From NCBI GenBank assembly GCA_964036665.1, contig OZ038530.1, positions 22,466,001 through 22,530,000 on the forward strand: DNA of 64,000 nucleotides. The letters run 5' to 3'. Origin of the DNA: Gordius sp. MW1 (taxonomy: Eukaryota > Nematomorpha > Gordioida > Gordea > Gordiidae). Both the position numbers and the translations under genes were made by a program. Below the pieces are notes generated by a model. That model had not been told where the DNA came from and did no database searches. It saw only the letters and a program-made list of their open reading frames with translations. Position 1 is the first letter of the stretch; the number at the start of each line of letters is the position of its first letter. Below, in pieces: positions 53,201 to 64,000 of the stretch.

Positions 53201-54150
53201 TCCAAACCCACAGATTTTGTACAAAAAAATTAACTATTTAATTGGTTATTTATTATTCATCCCAGCATTATTTTTGTCTTCAAGTAAAATAACTTTGGTT
53301 GTACATTGTAAATTTTCCTAGACAATTTTTGAATCTACATACTACTTAATGATGTAACGGGCGTGTCGGGGAGGGGGGGGGGCGTTATGGGATGTTATGC
53401 ACAAAATGTCCATAGCATAGTTAGGACTATAGGGGAGGGCACTATTAAAAAAGGGATCTAACACTAGGGAAGCGCTGCTCATGATACACTTTTTTGATTG
53501 TGATGATAATAAGTATGTTTGCTCCTTTCAAAAGCGTACGTCTAAAAAGCCAGGCTAGATAACAACGCTATATTACCAATTCGTCACATCCTTATTTTTA
53601 AGTTATCAATTCTGGTATTTTTTATCTTACATCTTAAAGAGCTTTCTATATTTAATAAAATTATTTAATTTTGGATAACAAGAAACAACGTTTTCACAAA
53701 CTACACAACAAACTCACATCCGATACTAGTTCCAAATTTGTAATAAATTATGTTGGAAGTCCACAAAAATTCGTTCATGTCTCCGGTTATGGCGTTACGC
53801 CGGTCACGTGACATCGTACCACGTGGTCTCGCGACTTGGGGTGGTTCGAAGTATTGATATTGGCCCTTATCTAACATCAAATCCCCTTCAAACACTCCTT
53901 TAAAGCTTTGGGCATCCTAAATATATTTAATTTACAAAATTATTTATTTATCTATTTATTTAAACTTTTATTCCAAATTGAAAAAAATATATTTTAATGT
54001 GATACTTTTGTATAGGATCCATAAGAACCATAATAATTGCCATAGGTAGTCAAAACATATTCAACTCTCTTTTTATATATAGCTTTGAGATTATTTAATT
54101 CTTCTGGTGGAATTCCCTCCAAATTTCCATTTTCTTTATTATTCTTAAAT
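44263..54150 (-). CDS. Astacin-EGF-CUB-TSP1 protein (NAS-33/38-like), probable pseudoprotease
   Basis: Predicted secreted multidomain protein of the astacin family with the domain order of nematode NAS proteins carrying TSP1. Exons in transcript order: about 54150-54006, 53916-53718, 52753-52630, 52409-52340, 52266-52168, 52080-51985, 51401-51272, 51223-51098, 50867-50745, 48542-48400, 48299-48172, 47768-47177, 47128-45980 and 44410-44263; all phases close, about 1090 residues. The propeptide contains the cysteine-switch-like FEGD. The mature start is RNAITGDMNEFLW. The astacin core has YTCLDF, CRTFVGRVGG and the metal region KVIGHVLGLLHTHTRTDRD, where HExxH would be expected. The Met-turn reads SLLHI instead of SxMHY. 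Next come EGF (CSNGGYANPKNCKKC), CUB (51-kb to 48-kb exons), a Pro/Tyr/Arg-rich linker, and TSP1 (WALWGLWTPWEPCSEPCGGC) ending in CHRTQICCKGYS. The signal-peptide exon was not resolved; a possible in-frame start lies near 54200. Confidence 0.85.
45520..45885. mobile_element. GCCCGCCCGA-type MITE, copy in astacin 3' intron
   Basis: GATTTTTTAGCTAAATTGCCCG to GTGCCCGCGAGGACCCGCC and GGGCCGGGCTTTT. The interior TTTTTTTGGATAAGAACTA is shared with 55175-55485. Confidence 0.65.
48035..48078 (+). repeat. Composite-repeat right-end fragment
   Basis: GGACAACCAAAAACGAGCCC then AACGCATAGCAATTAAT. An equivalent fragment with a GGACGGAC run is at 57638-57698 in a vezatin intron. Confidence 0.7.
48836..50173 (+). 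mobile_element. Composite satellite-bearing repeat in the CUB intron
   Basis: Left end CTCGGGCCTTCGACCCTCG and purine tract, TTTGCTATGCAATTTATGGG at 48941, satellite units, and right end GGACGGACAAATGACAACAA followed by CCATAAATTGCATAGCAATTAA (split motif). Same order as 33336-34797. No host-site duplication seen. Confidence 0.82.
49130..50100. repeat. Tandem ~256-bp satellite with tRNA-type B-box motifs
   Basis: About four units combine GGCCAATGGTCATTTTTTTC, AGCGGACAGTCAAAAAGTCA, a TCCTCTCCGGGTATTGAACC block and GGGCATAGGGTAATTATCAA. On the minus strand the first block carries GGTTCGAATCC (49261-49271) and the next three GGTTCAATACC or GGTTCAATGCC (49548, 49804 and 50059). Confidence 0.88.
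50198..50501 (-). pseudogene. Second relic of the same non-LTR retrotransposon C-terminus
   Basis: In reverse, one frame reads SIDIFAPSNSSPGLIIKAER, KKTEKYSTLTNTVFIPALAT, then shifts to LDSEALAFLKQIGKAMTNSS, REPKEFFYIRQKITMEIIE and a TAG stop at 50198-50200. It continues exactly where the relic at 10-330 breaks off and shares IDIFAPS and a K..KY motif with it. It lies in the CUB intron of the astacin-like gene, next to the end of a composite repeat (48836-50173). At least one frameshift, so non-functional. Confidence 0.75.
51517..51681. mobile_element. MITE, CATGGGCTTAG/CATGGGCATAGCCA family
   Basis: CATGGGCTTAGATAGCATTG to CCCTGGCTATGCCCATG, with CAATAATGATTCAGGGAGGG inside. In an astacin-gene intron. 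Confidence 0.75.
51712..51875. mobile_element. MITE with GAACAGCTGAT ends
   Basis: GACTGATGAACAGCTGATTT at the left and, inverted, TAATTATCAGCTGTTCTCCA at the right. Related sequence at 15178-15295 (GGTGAACAGCTGATTTTTGC ... TCAGCTGTTCGTC) and a half-copy at 21655-21690. Confidence 0.7.
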
Positions 54151-54199
54151 ATTATTAAATTAAATATATGTTTCAAATATACACAAATTAGTAGAAACA

Positions 54200-55595
54200 A
54201 TTTATATTAATAAAAATAAATGTTATTTAAAGGGTGATTTAGTAAAAGTGACATTTAAATTATTTCCAAATTATAATATGAATTCAAAAAAAAATTGAGC
54301 TAGTGACCTATTCAATTTCAGGCAGGTTCAAAATATAATTCATACCTAATTATTTATAAAAAGTAACACTGAAAATATATTATTAAATTTATTTTGATCA
54401 AATATTATTTTAAATAAAGTTACTTCATAATCAGGATACTGTCCATTTGAAAAATCGATTAATATAATAATTAGAAATAAAATCATGATTTATATCAAAA
54501 TATAGGAATAACTAAATTCTAGACTTTTTGTCAGAAATATGATATCATCACATGAGTTAGAAGTTCATACAACTCTGTAGTGTTAAGTAAACATAAATTA
54601 AAGGGTTAATAAAGTTGGTTGATCTTGTTTTAAAAATAAAAGTATGTACATTTAATAGAATTAATATCAAAAATTTATAATTGTTCAAAAAAGCTAAAAT
54701 TAATATAAGTCAAATAGGCATTATTTAAAACCATACAAATCTACCAAATTTGAAAATAACTAGTAACGTGTCTAAAATAAAATCGTTTAATTTATTTTAT
54801 TTATATCATTAAATTAGTTTTGACAATTTAATATAAAACCAATTTAGAATGGAAAATAAATTAATTGTTAAAAATAATTAACTCTGCTTTGATACTCCCA
54901 AAATATCAAATTACATATAACCTATATAAAGACGTCATTTTTTTATTTAAACAATCATCAAAATTTTTTAATATTTTAAAGTACTATAATGGCCAGAAAT
55001 TTTTTTTTTATATTTGTTAATAACCATCTTAAATTACTACAATTTTTTTTTATAGTTTCATTGAATAAAAAATGCCTATTAAAAAAATTACTACAATTAG
55101 CATTAAAAAAAAATTATGATTAAATTCTTTTTGATAAATTTTGATAATAGGCGTAGTTCTAAAAAAAGTTGACGTTCTGAACAGCAGAAATCAGATTTGT
55201 CAAAATTTTTTGCCACGCCCGAATTATTAAATGCCAGGCTCGAAATGATGTTTTTTAAAGTTTTTAGTACTAATATTTTGTAAAAAATTTCTATTTCAAT
55301 TTACGATTTTTTGGGATAAAAACTAGGATTAATAAAAATCAAGATCAAATAAAATTGTGAAAATTCAATACACGAAAACAGAATAAAATTTTTTTTGAAG
55401 ATATCATAGAGCCCAAATTTTAATATGGTGCCCGCCCAAAAATATAAGGCGGGGCTTTTTGGTCTCTGCTGAACATGAAACTAGGGAAAAATTGCTAGAG
55501 TTCATTAAATTTTACTAAAAAGTTTTGGTACATCAATTCCTGATCAATATTTTCAAAGAAATATTTAAAATTAATTTAAAATATAAATCTGGAAA
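54200..55595. other. AT-rich intergenic between astacin-like and vezatin-like genes
   Basis: Both neighbours are on the minus strand. No gene seen. A GCCCGCCC-type MITE spans about 55175-55485 (AACAGCAGAAATCAGATTTG to GGTCTCTGCTGAAC). Confidence 0.5.
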
Positions 55596-55599
55596 GTTT

Positions 55600-57535
55600 T
55601 AAAGTAATTTAAAATTAGGGACAAACATTGACTGGCAGGGCAGGATAATAATGGTATTGGCTATATAACTATTTTAATATAAGATTAATTTTTTAAAAAA
55701 TAGCATATGCCATCTATATTTCTACTAATTTACCAGAGCAAATCACAATTAGTTATAATTATGAAAATATAAAATAACTACAATGGATAGAATGAGTTAT
55801 TACATAATATTATATTACCAATGATTATTTATCAATACAATCCAAATAAAAATAAAATTTCTTAAAAGTTTAAGATGGCGGTCGTTTTTTGCAATACAGT
55901 TGAAACTTCTTAATCGCAAATCGGATTATCGCGAAAATCTTTTAATCGCGAAGTTAACCGCCATTTTGTTTATTTTTAAACGATAATATTAACAAAAACA
56001 TCGTTTATTGACAAATCGCTTAATATTACAATATCGGATATTCACAAACATTTGGAGTCCTTAAATCAACGAGATAATTATATAAAATATCGTTTTATTA
56101 CGAAGCGTAAGAAATGAATATTTAATATAATGTACATATACTTTTATTTCCATGGTTTAATCGAGAAATATCGGTTAATCGCGATTTTTTCAGGCCCAAG
56201 GCTTTGCAATTAAACGGTTTTGACTGTATAAAGTCTATGGAAAACTATGTATTAATACAAAATAACGCTAGTTTATTAAATTAAGAATTATATAAACATT
56301 GACAAATTCGGCAATTGTTTTACAAAATAAAATATATCAGGAATAAAATTCTTCGGTATCGTTTGCTTTTATTTCAAGTGCTCGCGTAGCCACCTCGTGT
56401 GCTAAAGTCATCGTAGAAAAACTCCGATTTGGCATTAAAATTTGTGGGCAAACTTCTAAACAACTTTCAGGAGCGATTGTCTCATTCTCATGGGATCCAT
56501 TTTCAAATTCCAAGGCGATTTCTGGCTCATTCTTATGCAAATTAAGTAGAATAAATTTAATTCACTTCTATAAATTATGGTATAAGCGTGGTAAAAAAGC
56601 TATAAATCATATAATAATGACTTTAATAAGACTAGGGTTTTGAGAATCATTATCTTGATCTAGATCCCCGAGGTTGATACCATTTTCCAAAGCTAGCAAA
56701 TCCAACATTTCTTCAATACCGCGCAAAGAAGTAGAAGAAGCCTTATCATACAATTTAACTGCCACCAATTTTTTGTTGAGCTCATGAAATTTCTCTTCTA
56801 TCGTACCTATATTGGTCGGCAAATTGCCGTCCTCTCCCTTTGAAGAGTCCAGACTTCGGCCTTTAAATTCGGCCAAGAAGGTACGAAATTTCCAAAATTT
56901 TTCCCTTATCCGCAAAATATCCTTGAGTTCTTTGTGAATTCCACGAAATTTGGATTTAATTTCCTCGTCCTACCACATATATTGACAAACATAAAGTAAA
57001 ATATTATCTTCAAAAAGTTCCTAAAACATTTTGGTGAGACAGGATTTTAAGTAAGATTTTATGGCATTCTTGAAGAATTCTCTTGTCATAAAAATCCTTT
57101 TGACCTAACCTGAACAATGTTTTACAACTTATTTTATATTCGGCGGTCAAAAAAGCTCATCAGGTCTATAACACGCTATGGAAATTGCGACAAAATAAAT
57201 GTCATTTTTAATAAATGGCGTCAAAAGTTGGATCCAAAATTACGAATTCTAATTTGAATATAAATTGTTATAATTATTAAATTACCATGATGTAAAACTC
57301 ATTAAAAGTTTTTGTCTAGTTTTATAATGCAAAATATTCGCAAATATTTAGACTATAAAAAATTATGACTTACTTTGATAAAATTTCCGTCCCAATCTTC
57401 AACATCATCGCTTTGATTTACTTCAATATCGCTATGGTTTCTTACGAAAGGGTCGGCCTGAAAGAACTGACAAAACAATTATTAATTGTTTTAGCTATTT
57501 ATAAAATATTGTGCAATAACTAGCCAATGTAAACA
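55600..57535. repeat. Left arm of a large inverted duplication (vezatin 3' half)
   Basis: The sequence from about 55600 to 57535 matches the reverse complement of about 60160-61745, including introns and 3' flank. For example, GACCGCCATCTTAAAC and GTTATATAGCCAATACCATT are found in both arms. The arm contains a 330-bp MITE absent from the other arm. The spacer between arms, about 2.6 kb, is the 5' part of the vezatin-like gene. Confidence 0.85.
55897..56226. mobile_element. pogo/Tc1-type MITE with TA target duplication
   Basis: 330 bp bounded by CAGTTGAAACTTCTTAATCG at the left and, inverted, CAGTCAAAACCGTTTAATTG at the right, flanked by TA on both sides. The interior repeats motifs such as ATCGCGAAAAT and ATCGCGATT. 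The orthologous site in the other duplication arm (around 61425) has one TA and no insert, an empty-site proof of insertion. The CAGT terminus and TA duplication fit the Tc1/mariner superfamily (pogo/Tigger-like). No coding sequence. Confidence 0.85.
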
Positions 57536-60028
57536 ATTTATTTTTAATTATCTAACGCACGCAAAGTGTGAGAAATTTGAAAATTGTTTGGCTAAGTTTA
57601 ATACTCAAATTTATATAAATTTAAACTTAATTAATCTAACAGACGGACGGACGGACGGACAACCAAAAGCGAGCCCATAAGTTGCAAAGCAATTAATAAC
57701 ATAGATTAAGGATAATCGATGCAATTGTCGTAGTATTGGGACCTCAGTCAGCCCAGCCATATAGAAAAACTAGATAAAGACATCATGTTTATAACATCAT
57801 TCCTAGATTAATATTTAAGTTTATTAGTAATAATTAATTTTAGGCTTCCAGAAATAATTTTAAACATTAGAAAAGAATTTAAAAGATTAATTTTCAAGAG
57901 ACCTGATCTTGGATGGGCTCATCAGCGGAGCAGTAAATTGGCTTGAAATCATGACCTAAGGTCAAAACGAAATTTTATTAAATTTTAAAATGGATATAAT
58001 CCCTCACTTTGGTCATTTTTGGGAAAAAGTGTTAACCGGTCTAACGATGAACCTTCATCCGTGTCAGAGCGTAGATCGGGAGATATTATAGCCTGCTCGT
58101 TATTAATCAGCTGATCGAAACATTGTTCGCAAACCTCAACTTTGGATTTAATCTCGCGCATTATTTTCAAAACGATGTCGGACCTATCGACGCCATCTTG
58201 AATTGTTGCGGGATTTCCCCGGCACCAATCCACATATTTAATCCTAGGCGCGTAAAAATCAATTTAATCACGAGAGTTTTAGACTATAATTTATAACTTT
58301 ATGTTGCAATGCCCCCCCCCCTACATTTTTATGGATATATATAATAGATAATAATTTTTTTTGCCATTTTCCATTATGCCCCCGCTTCAGAGTTTAACCC
58401 TACAATGACTTTAAGGCTGGCAATTTTTTTTACATTTCTATAATAATATCCGTTCAAAAGACTTAGGTACATTTTTTTAATGAATACTTCATAATTTCAA
58501 GTAGATTTGAGATTTCCCCCATTTAAAGTTCGATATATGACACAAAAAATGTTTGAAGTTTTAGAATTATTTAGCCGCTAATTTTATATATAAATCTAGT
58601 TAAGCTTAATTTAAAATTAAGGTAAAAAGAAAAATAAAGTGGATTTTTAAAAGAGTATATACATAATCGTGGCTTGGTTCAAATTTTCCAAAATGGTGCG
58701 CGTTACGAATCCGTCCGCGTTTCCGGTCAGACCGCGGCGGCCATCTTGAAATGATGGGGTAAACTTAGGAGGGTCATTCAACTCCGCTACCCCCATATAT
58801 AACCACGTGACGTATTCCAGCTGATTAGTCAACCTAGACACGTGACCCTTAGATGAATGTTAAAGAAACAATTGAAATTTACACTTAATGTTGGTCAAGT
58901 AGACTCTATTGAAATAAATATTTAAGTAAATTCCAAAATGTTAAATATTTATCCATTTTTAATATAACAGCAATTTAAATTTCTTTTCAAACCTTCAATA
59001 GTTGAGTACAGGTGGTCACGTGATTGATTTCGGCGTCCCATATTAAATCCCGTGACCCTAGCTGCCCATTGATCACATTTTTACGAGGGTATGTCAGGAG
59101 GGAGTATAGGAAATCATCAACCAAACGATTTATGACCACGTTATATAGACTGTACGCATTGTGAATCCTTGGGGCTTGTGGACTGCCAACATTTTGCAAA
59201 GAATCAATGTAAGCCAATATTTCCTACAGATATACACAAGTCAAATTGTTTTTGAATATTAAAATGAACAAGGATAAATGAGAACAAAAAAAAATTAAAA
59301 AAATTAATATTTTTGAATTTGTTAGACAAGTTTATGTTTAAAAGATATAATAATATAAAAATAAGTAATACTACATAATAAATACCTTACATCCCCTAAA
59401 TAAACAAGGTTATAATCAGATAATTGCCTTATTGCTGTGGTGATATTTCTTTGCAAAGTTGTTTCAAATTCCAAAGCAGATTTGAAAAAATGGCTAGTTG
59501 TTAAATCTCTTATATTAATATAACTACATTTGATTAAATTTATCATAAGAATGTTGTTTACTGCAAGCAACTCTTTTGATTGAGTTTAAAGTGATTAACA
59601 AATTGCACAGCTTCTTTGAGTAAATCTTTGTATAATTTCAATTGTTGCAAAAAAGATGATAAGTAGTAAACTTTATAGTTTAGATATAGTAGATCATAGC
59701 ATCTTTTTAGCAAGCTTATAATATAGAAAATCAAGCTGCAGCCAATGAGTAAAAATAATGTAACATACAATGACCCTAAATTGCCATAATTTAACCAGGC
59801 AAAAAAGCAAGTGATGTATGAAATAAGGAATAAATTTAATTTTCTATAAATAGTTGCAAATTTAATTATTTAATTGCACCTGTCATAGAAAATTATGCCT
59901 ATTAAACCATTTTTAGTATTTTTTCTTAAATCATTTTCATTATAGCATTCTATTTTCCGTTTCAAGTTGCTATCTATTAAACAAAATTGGTTCAATAACC
60001 TTATTCCTTTAGCTAATATGTATTTATC
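56337..60028 (-). CDS. VEZT: Vezatin-like membrane protein, 5' end incomplete
   Basis: Vezatin is a transmembrane protein of adherens junctions that binds myosin VII. Exons in transcript order: 60028-59908 (donor GTTTAA, weak), 59775-59562, 59508-59391, 59223-58993, 58847-58663, 58243-58008, 57955-57903, 57457-57374, 56969-56622 and 56531-56337. Every junction keeps phase and the gene ends in TAA; about 594 residues. The second exon begins with a membrane hairpin (LYVTLFLLIGCSLIFYIISL). The 56969 exon is Lys/Glu-rich and coiled-coil-like (DEEIKSKFRGIHKELKDIL). The C-terminus, PNRSFSTMTLAHEVATRALE, resembles the conserved vertebrate vezatin tail SPDFTFTAGLAAEVAARSL (recalled, not searched). 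The similarity is weak in the middle. Upstream exon(s) with the start codon were not found; they would lie in or beyond the inverted duplicate that begins about 60160. A different double-pass junction protein cannot be excluded. Confidence 0.62.
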
Positions 60029-60159
60029 CTGTATAATCAAACAATTAAATTAAATGCTCAAAAATTTGAAATATAAACCAACCATGTGTTTTTCATGAAA
60101 CCGGTCAAAGTACAGAAAAGCAGCGAATTGTCACAAAAATAAGAAATTGTTATTATTAG

Positions 60160-61745
60160 TGTATGTTATTGCACAATATTTTATAAATAGCTATACAGAA
60201 AATATTTAATAATTGTTTTGTCAGTTCTTTTAGGCCGACCCTTTCAAAAGAAACAATAGCGATAGAGGTAAATCAAAGCGATGATGTTGAAGATTGGGAC
60301 GGAAATTTTATTAAAGTAAGTCATAATATTTTATAGTCTAAATATTTGCGAATATTTTACATTATAAAACTAGACAAAAACTTTTAATGAGCTTTATATT
60401 ATGGTAATTTAATAATAGTAACAATTTTTATTTAAATTATAATTCGTAATTTTGGATCCAACTTTTGACACCATTTATTAAAAATGAAATTTATTTTGTC
60501 ACAATTTCCATAGCGTTTAATAGACCTGATGAGCTTTTTTGACCCGCCGAATATAAAATAAGTTATAAAATATTGTTCAATTTAGGTCAAAAGGATTTTT
60601 ATGACAATAGAATTCTTTAATAAAGCCATAAAATTTTACTTAAAAATCCTATCTCCCCAAAATGTTATAGGAACTTTCTGAAAATGATATTTTACTTTAT
60701 GTTTGTCAATATATGTGGTAGGACGAGGAAATTAAATCCAAATTTCGTGGAATTCTCAAAGAACTCAAGGATATTTTGAGTATAAAGAAATTTTTTTGGA
60801 AATTTCGTACCTTCTTGGCCGAATTTAAAAGCCGAAGTCTGGACGCCTTAAAAAGAGAGGAAAGCGAATTGCCGATGAACATAGATGCGATAGAAGAGAA
60901 ATTTCATGAGCTCAACCAAAAATTGGTGGCAGTTAAATTGTATGATAAAGCTTCTTCTACTTCTTTGCGTAGCATTGAAGAAATGTTGGGTGTGCTAGCT
61001 TTGGAAAATGGTGTTGACCTTGAGAGACCAGGATAATGAATCTAAAAACCCTAATCTTCAAACTCCTAAAGTTAATGATTTATATTTTTACTAAGATTAT
61101 ACCATAATTTAAAGAAGTGAATTAAATTTATTCGTCTTAAAATTAAGAATGAACCAGAAATTGCCTTTGAACTTAAAAATGGATCCCTTGAGAATGAGAA
61201 AATCGCTCATGAAAGTTGTTTAGAAGTTTGCCTACAAATTTTAATCCCAAATTGAAGTTTTTCTACGATGAATTTAGCGCGCGAAGTCGCTACGCGAGCA
61301 CTTGAAATAAAAACAGACTTTATTTTGTAAAACATTTTCCAAATTTGTCAATGTTTATATAATTGTGAATATAATAAATTAACGTTATTTTGTAGTGAAT
61401 ACATAGTTTTCCACAGACTATATAGTGCAAAAGACCGCCATCTTAAACATCTAAGAAATATTTTATGATTTGGATTGTTTTGATCAATAATCATTGGTAT
61501 TATAATAGAACTCATTCTATCTATTAGAGTTTTTTCATTATTTCCTAATTAAAATTAATTGTATCCTGGTAAATAAGTAGAAATGTGGATGGCACCATTA
61601 ATTTTATTTATTAAGGTCATTTTTCTAAAAATTATAATATTTTTTTAAATAGTTATATAGCCAATACCATTATAATAATATCCAATCATCAAAATTTGAA
61701 ATTTAATTATTTCTCATTTTAAATTACTTTAAAACTAGTTTAAAT
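60160..61745. repeat. Right arm of the inverted duplication
   Basis: This is the mate of 55600-57535. It starts just upstream of the most 5' vezatin exon seen, near the shared sequence TTATTGCACAATATTTTATA, and ends near TTTAAATTACTTTAAAAC. The exon copies are described in the pseudogene entry. Confidence 0.82.
60234..61328 (+). pseudogene. Inverted, broken copy of the 3' exons of the vezatin-like gene
   Basis: Three exons and their introns repeat 57457-56337 in opposite orientation. The copy of exon 57457-57374 lies at 60234-60315 and is 82 nt instead of 84, so it is frameshifted. The copy of exon 56969-56622 lies at 60722-61070; it is open for most of its length but has a small indel and a stop at 61034-61036. 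The copy of the last exon starts at 61148 and has CGG changed to TGA at 61253-61255. Splice sites are largely retained. Many differences between the copies look synonymous or conservative, so the copy may have been functional for a time. Transcription cannot be judged from sequence. Confidence 0.85.
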
Positions 61746-61759
61746 ATACAATTCTAGAT

Positions 61760-64000
61760 CATGCTAATTGTGGTCATAGCACCTTTTTCATCTTGCATTT
61801 TTACAAATCATCTTTATAACTCAGACACTAAATAATTCTCGATAACCTTAATATAGTCGTTTTATAATTTTGCCGTTGTTTTTTTGCGATATATTTTATT
61901 CATTTAAGATAAAAAAATTGTTAATGAAATATTTTTTGGGCCTGTTTATGGACGAGGTCGTAGTAAATAATGGGTAGTCCGAAGCTGATTGGACATATTA
62001 TTGATAAGGATTGAAAGGAGCTCAGGCAAATTTGGTCTATAAATAGGCATAAGAGAGAAAATACAGAGCAGTTGACTTATTTAGTTACAAAAATTACTAT
62101 AGGAAAAAGTTAAAGCCGTTACCCTCCTACTCACCTGATGGAATCAATGTTTGGCTCCACCCAAGGGTAAAACTCTACTCCTTTGGGCAAGCTGACCATT
62201 AAGTTTAACAAATGGCTATGGGGAAAAGATTTAAATCGCAGTTGACCCCTCCTCGATCGCGTATGTCTGATAGGCCCCCCAAAAAGAAAAAAGTTAGGCT
62301 ACGGCCAATTAATCCATAAATAGTTATCACTTACACACATGATATGATGTTTGATATACAATCGCCGCGTCCAGGTTTGGGAATTTAATTATCACTCGAG
62401 GTATTACCACTAGCTTTCTATAGTCCCCCCCCCCTTCCATAGAAAAATCTTTTACGAACCCTGAGGGTTTAAATAACGCTGCGGATATCTAGGTTTCACA
62501 ATAGCCGTCTCTACGTGATTTCAAATTTGTTCCCTTGGGGAACTTGTGTGCAATTATCGTTCCACCAACTCCTCTTTGGGTCTAATTCTTTGAGGCTACC
62601 CGTTCTATTTTTTAATTGGAGTAGGGTCTTTTTGTTCTCCTACTTGGTCCAAGTGTCGATGGTGCTTTCGTCCCTGATCCCACACTTTTGGATGTTATAG
62701 CGCCTATGATATCCTCCAAGAACATAAGGACCCAAACCTTGTCACCTACTTCAAATGCACGCGGTTTCCTGGCCTCTATAAATCTATAAAAAATATCAAA
62801 ATGATGAATTGAAAATTCAACGGGAAAATCTTAGCAGAATTTAAACAAAATTTTATTGTTTTTAGGTGAAATGCTTGCTTTTCAAATATCTAATTAGCAT
62901 GGCGATAATATTTAAACTTTATGACTTTCAGGGCAATGGTAGATATAACTACATATATATTAAACTAAATTCGTATTTTCAAATTTGTTTTAAAATTCAC
63001 AGAAAACTGTTCGTTCTAGTCTATTGATAAAAACAGTTTTGATCTTGCACTAGAGACCAAACAAATGGGATCCAATCAATCATGAAAATTATGTAAGGGT
63101 TAAAAAAACTTTTTAGGTTTTTCTGAACTGTGTTGCGTTATAAAGCAATATAAGATTAAAAATAGTAAAGTTGTTTGATATATCGCCCTGCAGGTCCAAA
63201 AAAATAAATAAAATTTTAAAACTAATGATTCTTACAACTCAAAATTTAAGTTAAAGAGGAGCCGTATGGGCTATATAGAAATTTTAAGAAACATTGCGTT
63301 TCCCTAGCTGTAACTGCCGTGATCAAATTCGAACTTGATCTGACTATTCTACCTTTGAAATTTCACAGGTCTCAAAAAACATCCTGCAATCGGACTCATC
63401 CGATAGAGAATTTTGCGCTGAAAAATATTCTATTTTTAGTTTTTCCACATTACCAGTTTTTTAGCTAAACGAGGTTGAAGGTGCCAAAAATGTCCAAATA
63501 AAGCCTTTTTGAGGCTATATTATATTACAACTTTTTAATATTTAGTGAAAAATAGTAATTGATACATGTAGATAGTTTCTCCATTATTATTTTTTGTTTT
63601 ACCTCTATATTTAAATTTATTCGCATTTACGTGCACCCCTTTCCCTTATTAAATTTCGCCCCATTATGGTTAGAAAACGGAGTACATAAGAGTTCATACT
63701 ACACAATCGATGTTTACTATCACATCTCTCTCCCCCTTCACCTACCCTCCTATTTTTCTCCTTCAATCCCGCCCTTTTCATGTGTGCTTTTGATAGATGT
63801 GGGGGCGGGAGTGTAGTGTTTCGATCTCGTCTCGTCTCGGTCTCGAAAACAAAATCTCGTCTCGTCTCGGGAGCGATTAAGAAAATCTCGATCTCGTCTC
63901 GTCTCGGTCTAGAAAAATCTCGGTCTCGTCTCGTCTCGACTTTTAAAAAAAAATATATTCGGAATAAAAATTTCTCCTGTTTTATTAAAAATATAAATAA
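61760..64000. other. Repeat-rich flank, no intact gene
   Basis: Contains the possible integrase-tail relic at 62515-62790. The block 63815-63950 is made of TCTCGTCTCGGTCTCG-type repeats, probably the terminal array of a further DNA transposon that runs past the window. Nothing else is supported. Confidence 0.5.
62515..62790 (-). pseudogene. Possible LTR-retrotransposon integrase C-terminal relic
   Basis: One reverse frame reads FIEARKPRAFEVGDKVWVLM, then SVGSGTKAPSTLGPSRRTKR before stops. 'P..F.VGD.VWV' is typical of the integrase tail of Ty3-type elements. Short, with stops, so only a weak suggestion. Confidence 0.3.

Overview
The window is AT-rich nuclear DNA from an intron-rich animal. 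Coding exons are short, GT..AG-bounded and phase-consistent, and they sit among thousands of bases of degraded transposons. The ST7 and Sec61-alpha proteins are strongly conserved, and the astacin-EGF-CUB-TSP1 architecture is known from nematode NAS proteins and arthropods. My best guess is an invertebrate, probably an arthropod, but nothing seen here fixes the species.

I could assemble five host genes exon by exon. (1) ST7, plus strand, 1541-24245: 14 exons giving 488 codons, with the last C-terminal exon not found. (2) Sec61 alpha, minus strand, 27107-30199: 13 exons adding up to exactly 476 residues plus stop. It converges on ST7. (3) A two-exon F-box/WD-type gene, plus strand, 40851-42786. 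(4) A large secreted astacin-like gene, minus strand, 44263 to about 54150: propeptide, astacin, EGF, CUB, a long Pro/Tyr/Arg-rich linker and TSP1. Its zinc-site and Met-turn residues are replaced, so it looks like a pseudoprotease. (5) A vezatin-like gene, minus strand, 56337-60028, with a broken inverted copy of its 3' half at 60234-61328. The genes share no obvious pathway: Sec61 is ER translocation, the astacin-like protein is extracellular matrix, vezatin is junctional membrane, and ST7 is a membrane/TPR protein.

The rest is mostly mobile DNA. It includes a 2.1-kb element with terminal inverted repeats (TIRs) of about 650 bp and a nearly open, unclassified ORF (5516-7610). A hAT element with a perfect 8-bp target-site duplication (TSD) lies at 9386-10641. 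A second hAT relic lies at about 3836-5235. About ten copies of a hAT MITE (TIR TAGTGTTGTAAAAACGG) are present, and another hAT MITE sits exactly on an ST7 splice donor (21105-21427). Two relics of one non-LTR retrotransposon C-terminus occur, at 10-330 and 50198-50501. A composite repeat family carries satellite-like arrays and a tRNA-type B-box motif (around 17945-19075, 33336-34797 and 48836-50173). A pair of 0.42-kb direct repeats lies at 37381-39349. No rRNA, tRNA, CRISPR or prokaryotic features were seen.
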